Assembly: GCA_033398695.1 (NCBI GenBank)
Contig: CM065802.1
Span: 165,659,965 to 165,723,964 of the forward strand
DNA: 64,000 bases
Direction of reading: 5' to 3'
Source of the DNA: Orobanche coerulescens
Taxonomy: Eukaryota; Streptophyta; Magnoliopsida; Lamiales; Orobanchaceae
Below the pieces are notes generated by a model. That model saw only the letters and a program-made list of their open reading frames with translations, was not told the DNA's origin and searched no databases. The position numbers and the translations under genes are program-made. Position 1 is the stretch's first letter, and every line of letters begins with the position of its first letter. This document shows positions 56,262 through 64,000 of the stretch, one piece after another.

Positions 56262-57758
56262 ATGGATACATCTATGATCAACAAAGTGCCTATGTTCTCT
56301 ATTGACGAATTTGATGATTGGAGAATTAGGATGGAGGCTCATCTTGCAGTAATGCACGAAGAGATGATTTTTGTTATACAGGATGGCCCCATCAAGATCA
56401 TGAAGGTAAACACGACCGCAAGGATTGAAGGCCAAGCCCATGCTGAGATGCTCGAAAAGGAACGCGAGCAATGGACCACAGATGAAAGAAAGCGAGCCAA
56501 CCTCGATAATGTGGCTAAGAACGCGTTATTTGTCACTCTTGACAAAGGCACATTCTTGAAGGTAAAGAGCTGTAAATAAGCCAAGGAAATCTGGGATAAA
56601 CTCAAGATGATTTGTCAGGTAACTGAGCTCTCAAAAGAAAACAAAATTTCAAAACTGACTCAGCAATTTAAATCTTTTGAAATGAAACCAACTGAGACAC
56701 TTGAGGAACTTGACCTCAGATTCACTGGTATTGTTGGTGTACTTGAAGCTTTGGGCAAAATTTATACCCAAAAGGAGAAGAATTTAAAATTTTTCAGATC
56801 TCTCCGTGGCCGATGGGACATTAAGACCACAACTATGCGTGTATCTTGCAATCTTAATGAAATATCTACTTTTGATCTCTTCTCTGACCTCAAAGCTTTT
56901 GAGTATGATATTGATAGAAAAGAGAAAGCTGAAGAATCTCCTTCAAAGGTCACAGCACTAGCTGCTGTATCGAATCGTCGACACAGCATGCCCAGCTCAT
57001 CGAAGCCTAGTCACAAGAATGCTGACAGAGACGACGACATCCTGTCTCAAGATGAAATGGCGCTTCTCATGCACAAGTTCAAAAAGTTTATCAAGCAGTC
57101 TGGAAAGACTCCCTACAGGCTCAAACCTGTCCACAAGGTAAGTACCGAAACTTCACCCGGTGATGCCAACCTGTGCTATAATTGCAGGAAACCAGGGTAT
57201 TATGCAAATAAATGTCCTCATCCCAAAGTTCAAAGTTTGCCGGAAGCCGAGCAACAAGAGAGAGATGAAAGAAGACGTGCTTGGAAAAACAAGCTCAAGG
57301 CCCTGATTGGAGAATCAAAAGCCTCCCCCACACCATCCAAATCAAAAGAATGTCTTCAGGTGGTCACTGAAAGTGATTCATCTGACGATGAGTTTGATGA
57401 TAAAGCATATATGTGCTTTATGGTCAAGGACATTCCAGAAGGTGAAGATAGTGTTGATGAGGTAAGTTCAACCTCAGCTATTCCATCAAATGCATCTCAT
57501 ACTTTTGAAAATATGATGAATGAGTTTAGAAACATTCAAAAGGCCCATGAGACATTGAAAAATGAGAATATACAGCTCCAACTGTCTAACCTAGAGCTTA
57601 AAGATGAAAATGACTTGCTGAAAATAAATTATGAAAATATGTCTCTTGATTGTGAAACCAGCAAAGTCGATTTTGAAAAACTCATGGAGAGCAATCATCA
57701 ACTTGCTCATGAACTAAGTGAGGTTAAAACTCACAACGAGAGTAAGACAAATGATTAG
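56262..57758 (+). CDS. Copia E Gag (capsid and zinc knuckle), one early stop
   Basis: Start at ATG 56262 (MDTSMINKVPMFSIDEFDDW); the frame can be read from 56154 but homology begins here. UBN2-type capsid: YWRIRMEAHLAV-like start, KRANLDNVAKNALFVTLDKG, an in-frame TAA at 56577-56579, then AKEIWDKLKMICQ and QQFKSFEMKPTETLEELDLRF in the same frame. The single zinc knuckle reads CYNCRKPGYYANKC, with Tyr in place of the conserved His, so metal binding is probably impaired. An acidic Ser/Asp-rich segment and a long coiled-coil-like stretch (NMMNEFRNIQKAHETLKNEN) follow. TAG at 57756-57758 is again in frame. Full length without stops is that of a SIRE-type Gag. Confidence 0.9.
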
Positions 57759-58616
57759 GTTCTACTTCAAGCCAAAGTCAAAACTCTCGAAAAACAAGAA
57801 ATTGAACTTGAGACCACTCTGAAATCGTTCGAGAAATCGTCCAAAAGAATGGAAGAAATTCTGAGCACTGGGCAACACACTCATGATAAAAGTGTCTTAG
57901 GATACAGCTCATGTTCAAACAAAGGGAAATCTAGTACAATGTTCCTCAAGAGTGTGGAACACATTCCTGTTTCGAAAGAAACTTAGAGTCCCGTTAAGGA
58001 ACCTGTTGCACAGCGAACAGCAAAGGCTGCCATTCCGCCACCACAATCCTATTCCGCATACTGAATCACCACCATTCGACATGAAAAGCGCACTCAACAA
58101 AGATGCTCCCGAGCATATCAACAGCGCCAACAAATGCTCGTAAGGAAGGTCAGATCCAAATACCAAAGGCCCGCACGGCAGTACTATCAGTACAACACGC
58201 CGAGGTATTGGATACAGGAGCCCCGTTATTCCTCAAGACAGCAGGTTTCCGCTCAGTATCAACAACAGCGTTGGCAATCTAACTGGAGACCCAGAAGGCA
58301 AGCTATTAGGCCAAAGAAAATGGCTCCACCTCCAAGACGGCACTCGTACTGGATTAATAATAATAACCCTGAATTTTACATGCATAATAATTATCATGGT
58401 TATAGCGACTATGGATATGCCCCACGTAGATATCGCAACACTGTACCGAATGTAACCTACAGTAAACCAATTGCTGTTAGGAAAACTTGGGTACCTAGAG
58501 GAACTAACATATATGGACCCAAAAATCAAAGGGGACCTAAATCTACTTAATCTCTTTGCATACAGGACATCCTAGAGGAGGACACCTGGTACTTCGATAG
58601 TGGATGCTCTCGGCAC
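57759..58616 (+). pseudogene. Copia E Gag tail to protease, several in-frame stops
   Basis: The same frame as gag continues: LLQAKVKTLEKQEIELETTL (coiled coil), LGYSSCSNKGKSSTMFLKS, then stops near 57984, 58062 and 58141. A Gln/Arg/Tyr-rich basic segment follows (58134-58550: PRYWIQEPRYSSRQQVSAQY, RRHSYWINNNNPEFYMHNNY), then TAA at 58548-58550. Basic Tyr/Asn-rich sequence before the protease is usual in SIRE-like elements. Confidence 0.82.
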
Positions 58617-59153
58617 ATGACCGGAGATAGAAGCAAGCTATCAGATTTTGTAGAAGGTCGCGGTCCAAAAGTTCGTTTCGGTGACAAATCTAAAGCAAGA
58701 ACAAGAGGGAAAGGAAACCTACTTGTTGGAAAATTCAAAGTCACCGATGTTGCATATGTTGAAGGCTTACAGTACAATCTACTTAGCATTAGCCAGTTCT
58801 GTGATAAATAGTTCTCGGTGAAATTCTATATAGATCGCTGTAGAGTCAAAAACATCCAGACCAAAGAAGTTGTGCTTACAGGAAGCAGATCAGGTAACAT
58901 GTATATTGCTGACTGGAAGCCTATGAGCTCCTCAATTCCATGCTTTGTTGCTAAAGGCACTGCAGATCTTAGCTGGTTATGGCACAAGAGGATGTCTCAC
59001 ATCAACTTCAAGACGATCAAAAAGCTCTCAAGACAGTTAATGGTAAGAGGATTGCCAAACGTGTCATTCAAAAAGGACAGTGTCTGCGGACCGTGTCAGA
59101 AAGGCAAGCAAATAAAGTCAACCCTGAAGAGCAAATCCTACGTTTCAACATAA
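58551..59153 (+). pseudogene. Copia E protease and integrase zinc finger
   Basis: Protease active site EDTWYFDSGCSRHMTGDRSK (Asp-Ser-Gly, ~58590), then VRFGDKSKARTRGKGNL and VEGLQYNLLSISQFCDK. A TAG follows at 58809-58811 in the same frame. Integrase N-terminal region: LSWLWHKRMSHINFKTIKKL (the zinc-finger His pair; the usual Gly before the second His is Ser), CGPCQKGKQIKSTLKSKS. TAA at 59151-59153 follows, 13 bases before the F insertion. No frame change occurs from 56262 to here. Confidence 0.87.
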
Positions 59154-59166
59154 AGAGTGTTGGAGA

Positions 59167-59512
59167 TGTAATATCCGCAATTTCGAATTTCGGTAATTTT
59201 ATTTTTTCAGCGGAAGTTCGTTTTGACGACTCTCTCCTGACCGTTTCGTCATTCCGAGAATGATTAATTCTGCACTTTTGGTCATCCGAGTTCGTTTCGG
59301 TGTCGTTTTGTTGAGTTCCGTGGCCTTAATCGACTTTTTCACGTGGGAGTTCGACTTTGTAAAGTCACCATTAATTCTTGTAAACTCCAAAAATTCTGAA
59401 TCTTTGCAACATTATAGAGAATCAAGTTAGCTTTCCAATGGTTCAAACGGTGAGTCAATCGGAGTCCAGACGAAGGAGTTATGGTCGAAATAGCCAAGAC
59501 TGCACGATGTGC
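59167..59512 (+). repeat. Family F 5' LTR, truncated (346 bp)
   Basis: Almost identical to 61142-61488 up to CACGATGTGCC, then jumps to internal sequence (ACAATATATTTC). The breakpoint is sharp. Confidence 0.9.
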
Positions 59513-61124
59513 CACAATATATTTCAAAATTTTTCTGCCTCGAGGACTAAAATGTTTTGAGATATTTTCAATGTTTTAGAAACACTTTTATTTAGACCCG
59601 AGGGTCGAATATTCTGAAAGTTTTTACTAAGAGAAGGTGTCCTCATTTTTTATCAAATGCGAAACAGTTCTCCAAAGTCTCGATAATGATGTTTCACGTT
59701 TGTACTTTTTGAAAGGTGATATTCAAGATCAATCGGTGTTCTTCTAAATTATTTTCAAAATGAGGTTTTCGTTTTTAAAACCGATCCATTCCCGTTTGAG
59801 GGATGGTTATATATGTATGATGTTCGCGTTGTCATTTTGATGTTTGCTCCCGAGTATGACCGAATTGGCGGTGTGAGCGTTGAGTCGTTTTCCACACATT
59901 TGTTGTGTTAGCCCCTTGTGAGAGGTGGGATGTTGGTGTTGAATATTGTCGCCTCGTGGTGATTTCTGCATTTTCGCGCATGTGCGAGCTGTTAGAGCTT
60001 GGGTTGGTATGGTCGTGTGCATCGGTGATCGTTCCGTTATGTGTCGGTTGTTTAATGTCTTGTTACCTTGCTCCTGTTTTTGTGAATTTCGTGGATGAGG
60101 TCGGGGGTAATACCCGTACTATTTTGACTTCTGTATTTTCTCTTTCTCCAGTCTATCGATTCGCTCATGTTCGTTGAAACTTTATGAAATTGTTCAGTAT
60201 TTCGGTTTCATCGTCCGAACGAACTGTGATCTTGTTGTGGGTCGATCTGGTTATCGTTGTGACTTTTTCGAGTTCGGTTCGATTCTTGTGAACCTTGTTC
60301 GGAAGTGACATCATCTGGTTCTATTAATTCTTTTATTCGAAGTGGATCGGATTTGGAACTCTTGTGTTTTCGACTGCGACTCGCTTTATGTTTGTTGACA
60401 TTTTCTGAGCTTGTCCTGCCCCTTGCTTTTGTTGATCGGACAAGTGCGGTATTGTTTCGGAATAACTCGTTTGTCGTTGTGACTTTTCAATTTCTATTCC
60501 CTTTCATGTGGGTCTTATGTGAATGCATACGTTGTTGTTTTCACCGGATCATATATTGTCTCGAGTCGAGATGTGAACCTTAGAGTTGTTGTTTGAATTT
60601 TATTGTTCTTCGTGATTCGAACATGATTGTTCGCTTTTTGTTGTCTCGACCGTTGTGGTTCGGTCGTTTGTTTGTTCGGTTTTTGTCCTCGTTTCGTGAT
60701 CGTTGAGCATTCAGGCTCCTTCCTAATTCCCTTAAGTTTGGGAAATTAGTCTCGTTTTCGATCTTCCAACCCCTGGGCGGTGGAATTCCGTATTTGTTCA
60801 GCGATTGACTTGCGTTTTGATTGATGCACCGTTGGGTTGGTCAATCGTATTGATTTTCGTTCGTTGTGTTTTGTGATTGTTCGGATAATTGACTTGATTG
60901 TATTATCCATTTGATGACGCTTGTCACTTGTTGGTTTTATTATATCCTTAACGGCGACGTTGTGTTGATCGTCGTGGAGCGTGTTTTCACGCCGTATATT
61001 CCTTGCGTTGCTTGTAACGTTTCGCCGATGGGAATAAGTTACGCGTTTCCTTGCATATCTCGTTGAGTTTTCCTGGCGGGATATTGCTTCTCCCTACTTG
61101 TTTTAAGTTTCGGGACGAAACTTC
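59513..61124 (+). other. Family F internal remnant, non-coding
   Basis: About 1.6 kb with no Gag or Pol motif seen. It includes AGGTCGGGGGTAATACCCG at 60097-60115 and TTTTAAGTTTCGGGACGAAA at 61100-61119, both echoed in the B internal region. Small hydrophobic frames (59905-60177, 60305-60583) are not supported as genes. Confidence 0.7.
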
Positions 61125-61141
61125 TTTTAAGGAGGGTAGAA
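61125..61141 (+). other. Family F polypurine tract
   Basis: TTTTAAGGAGGGTAGAA before the 3' LTR start at 61142. Nearly the same as the B tract. Confidence 0.82.
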
Positions 61142-63800
61142 TGTAATATCCGCAATTTCGAATTTCGGTAATTTTCTTTTTTCGGCGGAAGTTCGTTTTG
61201 ACGACTCTCTCCTGACCGTTTCGTCATTCCGAGAATGATTAATTCTGCACTTTTTGTCATCCGAGTTCGTTTCGGTGTCGTTTTGTTGAGTTCCGTGTCC
61301 TTAATCGACTTTTTCACGTGGGAGTTCGACTTTGTAAAGTCACCATTAATGCTTGGAAACTCCAAAAATTCTGAATCTTTGCAAAATTATAGAGAATCAA
61401 GTTAGCTTTCCAATGGTTCAAACGGTGAGTCAATCGGAGTCCAGACGAAGGAGTTATGGTCGAAATAGCCAAGACTGCACGATGTGCCTTTTTGGTGTTG
61501 AAGGGGGCATCTGCAGCCGCGCACACTCAGTCAGGCCGTGGCACTAAGCTGATTTCTGGGCATTTTTGGTGGCCCTGGGCCACGGCACACTTGTCTTGTG
61601 GCACACGGGCTTTTTCTGCGTTTTTTAGCAGATTTTCGAGGAGAAAACTTCATTTTTCTCCTCTCTTCTTCCTCCTTCCATCTAGGGCGATTTGTGGGCG
61701 ATTTTTGGGCGATTTGAGTGCTCCCAAACTTGTAGAGATCATCCACCTCAAGTCTTGTTGTAGATTTTTGGCCTCTACTTGAATCCTTCATCCAAATCAA
61801 GGTATTTTTGGCTTGAACCCTTGTTTTTGTAGATTTGGGGATTTTCCTTTTTGATTTCGATTCCAATCCGTTTTTAATCAAATAATTGTTGTATAAACGT
61901 TGTTTTGAACTTGTTCTACGGATTGGATACTCGTATCTTTGGTTCGTTCAACCCGAGGGGTGATTTCTTTGTTCTTGAAGGGTCTTGAACATTTAATGTT
62001 CGATTAAATGTTCGAATGAGTTCCCTTTGATAGTTTGTTGGGATTTCCGTTGTTTTCGGACTTGATTCTCGTCGTAATCATGTTTTATTATTCCTTACGG
62101 AGGATTCTAGGTGCTCGATGATTCCGATGTTGAATTCCGTTGGTGATTGATGATTCATGTGGTGTTTTCCCATAGTAATTTCGGTGCTATCGCGTTCTAG
62201 ATAGTGTTCGGGAATTTGAGGGCTACCCGGCCGTATCCGTTCACTTTTCCATTGCTCGTGATATCGAGGCAAGTACCTTTCCCATACTTTTCTCGTTTTA
62301 TGGATATGATGATCGGTGGTCGTCTTGATGTGTTTGTTTGGTTATTTGAAATGAAGTTTCAAAGGATTTCGGTTTGGCCTCGTTAAAGGCTTTCTTTCAA
62401 AACGCGTGTGTTTCGTGAACGGTGTTTTGAGAATTGATTATGATTTGATTATTTTGAACGTAGAAGGATTTTATGATGATACTCCTATTGTTTAAAGTTA
62501 TGGAATCGTGTATTCCGTATTTAATCTTGTTATTGTATTTTTGAAGAGTTTGGTAATGGTGTCGAGTTAATGGCCATCTCTAGTGAGTATTCTTAATGAA
62601 CTTACATTCTTAGCATGTTAGTATTGCATGAGTAACGTGTGTGTGTGTATGCTCACTACGGGCTAGATCCGACGGGGTCTCGGTAGGGCTCCACGAAGCT
62701 GTGGAACCGCGAGCTTGCTTTTAACCACTGTGGGTTAGATCCGACGGGGTCTCGGCAGGGATCCACGAAGCTGTGGGTCCGCGGTTAATTGTGGTGCATT
62801 TTGCAAATGTGGTTTGATTATTGGCATTTCCGGAAATGAATGCTTTCGAACGGTTTTCATGATTGCATGCATTGACTAAGTGTGTAAGAGGTAAGTTGTT
62901 CGTTTGGCCTACTTGGCTAGGATGGCTCTAGAGTATTTTGACGTTTATGTTAAAACCTTTATTTGTGGATTTTGATGTTGGGAGACGAACCTTGTGGTCG
63001 TTCTTGTGTACTGTGAGTTGATGAGATTTGGGGCTAAAATCCCCATGGTCTTGTAAAAGTCATTTTACGGATTTGGGGCTAAAATCTCAACGGTTTGGTA
63101 AAGGTCGTTTTTCGGAAAGTAAACCTTTGGGGCGGTGACCCCTTTCGTATTTTGGGTTTTTGAAAAGTAGGATTTGATAATCCTAAATCATTTTCTATTA
63201 AAACTCCCGATGGTATTTCAAATCATTTTATAGATTGTTTCCCTTGATATTTTGATCTTGAAATTTTGGGAAGTCTTTACTCAAACTCTCGCCTCGGGAA
63301 GTGTTCATCTTGTTGTATTTGAACCTTTGAGGATTCCGAATTATTATCGTTCGTGGAATGTGAATTGTATGGCTCGTATTTGCACTTTGTTCTTGCACTA
63401 GCAAAACAGTGGAGTTTTGCTAACCCCCGAGTATTCGGGGGGTGGATGTCTATTTTTGCATTCAGGTTTTGGAGCATAACACAGGGTCGGCACGAAGGAT
63501 GATGAAAGATGAACGATACTAATCACACGAGGATCCGTTGATGTCGTATTGGTCTAGTTGTATTTTCTTTTCCGCTGCAGTATCTTTTCCCCGTTGTACG
63601 GGAGTTTATTGTACTTTGACCCCTGCGTGGGTATATGTTGTAATTGAGTTGTATATTTTCATTGAAAGACCAAATCGGTCTACTGAGTCATTTAGCCTTG
63701 AAGGCATTGTCGAGATGTTAAATGTTGTTACCAGCCTGGTAGATCTTCGAGGAGAGGGTCTACGGCGTGTAATATCCCTGAGTGGATTGGGGGTGTTACA
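61142..63800 (+). repeat. Family F 3' LTR (2659 bp)
   Basis: TGTAATATCCGC...GGGGGTGTTACA. It contains three GGGCGATTT-type short repeats (61683-61713), the duplicated 72-bp module at 62654-62788, stem-loop 1 (CCCCCGAGTATTCGGGGG, 63424-63441) followed by a T-rich stretch and TTCAGG (63461-63466), stem-loop 2 (GTAGATC...GGGTCTAC, 63739-63763) and an internal TGTAATATCC at 63767-63776. No motif array of the A/B kind. Confidence 0.9.
62654..62788 (+). repeat. Duplicated 72-bp GC-rich module in the F LTR
   Basis: Two copies start CACTACGGGCTAGATCC (62654) and CACTGTGGGTTAGATCC (62726), each followed by GACGGGGTCTCGG and CCACGAAGCTGTGG. Equivalent in layout to the duplicated module in the A LTR. 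Confidence 0.8.
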
Positions 63801-63805
63801 GGAGA

Positions 63806-64000
63806 TGCAACATATGGATCTCTACGGTCCTGTAGACCCAGTAAGTTTGGAAGGTAAGAAATACTGTCTTGTTGTTGTTGATGATTACTCCAGGTATGCT
63901 TGGACAATTTTCCTAAGCAAGAAGAAGGAAACAACATCAAAGATGCCCGAGCTCCTGAGAAAGCTGCAAAATGAAAAGGCATTGAGTATCATGTCCATTC
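63806..64000 (+). pseudogene. Copia E integrase core, start, continuing off the window
   Basis: Picks up directly after the F TSD: MQHMDLYGPVDPVSLEGKKY, CLVVVDDYSRYAWTIFL. This is the first catalytic Asp block of the copia integrase (HMDLYGP) and the VDDYSR segment. The frame is open to the window end. The zinc-finger half is at 58930-59153. Confidence 0.88.

Larger units (their letters stand above)
59167..63800 (+). mobile_element. Family F: Tekay-like gypsy remnant, internally deleted
   Basis: A 346-bp 5' LTR piece, a non-coding internal piece, a polypurine tract and a complete 3' LTR, flanked by perfect TSD GGAGA (59162-59166 and 63801-63805). It has no gag or pol. Because both outer ends and TSDs are preserved, the deletion (most of the 5' LTR, primer site and coding region) happened after insertion into the E integrase. 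LTR ends TGTAATATCC/GTGTTACA and shared stem-loops tie it to A and B. Confidence 0.9.
39329..64000 (+). mobile_element. Family B element (non-autonomous, LARD-like), with nested C, D, E, F
   Basis: 5' LTR 39329-42545, primer site, short internal region with Gag remnants only, polypurine tract and 3' LTR from 45282 in three pieces, the last part beyond the window. Without the MITE the internal region is ~2.35 kb, against LTRs of over 3 kb. No protease, RT or integrase sequence is seen between the LTRs. Left TSD candidate AACAG (39324-39328). The large LTRs and gag-only interior resemble LARD/TR-GAG classes mobilised by related Tekay elements. Confidence 0.87.
54987..64000 (+). mobile_element. 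Copia family E (SIRE/Maximus-like), split by F, running off the window
   Basis: 5' LTR (54987-56152), primer site, gag, protease and integrase on the plus strand. The integrase is interrupted by F (59167-63800) and resumes at 63806. RT, RNase H and 3' LTR are off-window. Gag wording, a long coiled-coil-like tail after the zinc knuckle and the protease-integrase text (LLSISQFCDK, MVRGLPNVSF, VCGPCQKGKQ) fit the SIRE/Maximus lineage. The coding frame has nonsense changes but no frameshift up to the F insertion. Confidence 0.9.

Noticed and set aside
61456..61881. Frames of 108 and 116 residues on opposite strands in the F LTR
   Set aside because: They lie wholly in the LTR, overlap each other and show no domain.
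1..64000. Host protein-coding genes, defence islands or other gene systems
   Set aside because: Every stretch that reads as protein belongs to a retrotransposon domain; the remainder is LTR, leader or decayed element sequence. The unusual structure found here is in LTR regulatory and RNA-level motifs.

Overview
This window is plant nuclear DNA made almost entirely of nested LTR retrotransposons. I recognise no host gene, no RNA gene and no bacterial or organellar sequence. The pointers to a flowering plant are Ty3/gypsy chromoviruses of Tekay type (LTRs running TGTAA...TTACA, integrase with a C-terminal chromodomain-like tail), Ty1/copia elements of Tork/Angela type and SIRE type, primer sites beginning TGGTATC (tRNA-Met type), and a hAT-like MITE. 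I use local labels for families: A, C, F (Tekay-like gypsy), B (non-autonomous Tekay-like with LTRs over 3 kb), D (gag-only gypsy, TR-GAG-like), E (SIRE-like copia), G (old copia), H and I (two related copia families).

Left half, 1-39062: the base layer is a minus-strand copia, I, whose gag-pol remains lie at 9176-11594 and whose 5' LTR runs from 13191 to 39062 in three pieces. Element A (minus, beyond the left edge to 9175) sits in the I pol region, and an inverted B LTR (1-1302) sits in the A 3' LTR. The I LTR holds element D (14538-18591, TSD ACTCG/ACCCG) and a solo B LTR (18680-38502, TSD GACCC). That B LTR is split by copia G (20282-36597, TSD TGTAT), and G is split inside its RNase H by copia H (25270-34609, TSD ATCAT).

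Right half, 39063-64000: a stub of an H-family LTR on the plus strand (39063-39327) is the site where I inserted. One base after this LTR begins a second B element (39329 to beyond the window) with 5' LTR, primer site, gag remnant carrying a MITE, polypurine tract and a 3' LTR. That 3' LTR is broken by element C (45481-about 52240, truncated), a solo D LTR (53816-54762, TSD GAGTG) and copia E (54987 to beyond the window). E is itself broken inside its integrase by F (59167-63800, TSD GGAGA).

No element here looks able to move by itself. A, C and E keep long coding stretches with readable domains, but all carry stops or frameshifts. B and D encode at most Gag and would depend on proteins supplied by others. 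The least expected signals are in the LTRs. Families A and B, otherwise little alike, both carry 7-12 copies of a TAGCGCACGCTA-like motif ending 8-13 bp from the TATA box. A, B and F share two potential stem-loops near the LTR 3' end, and C shares the first. D carries its own CGATCG-rich series upstream of its TATA box.
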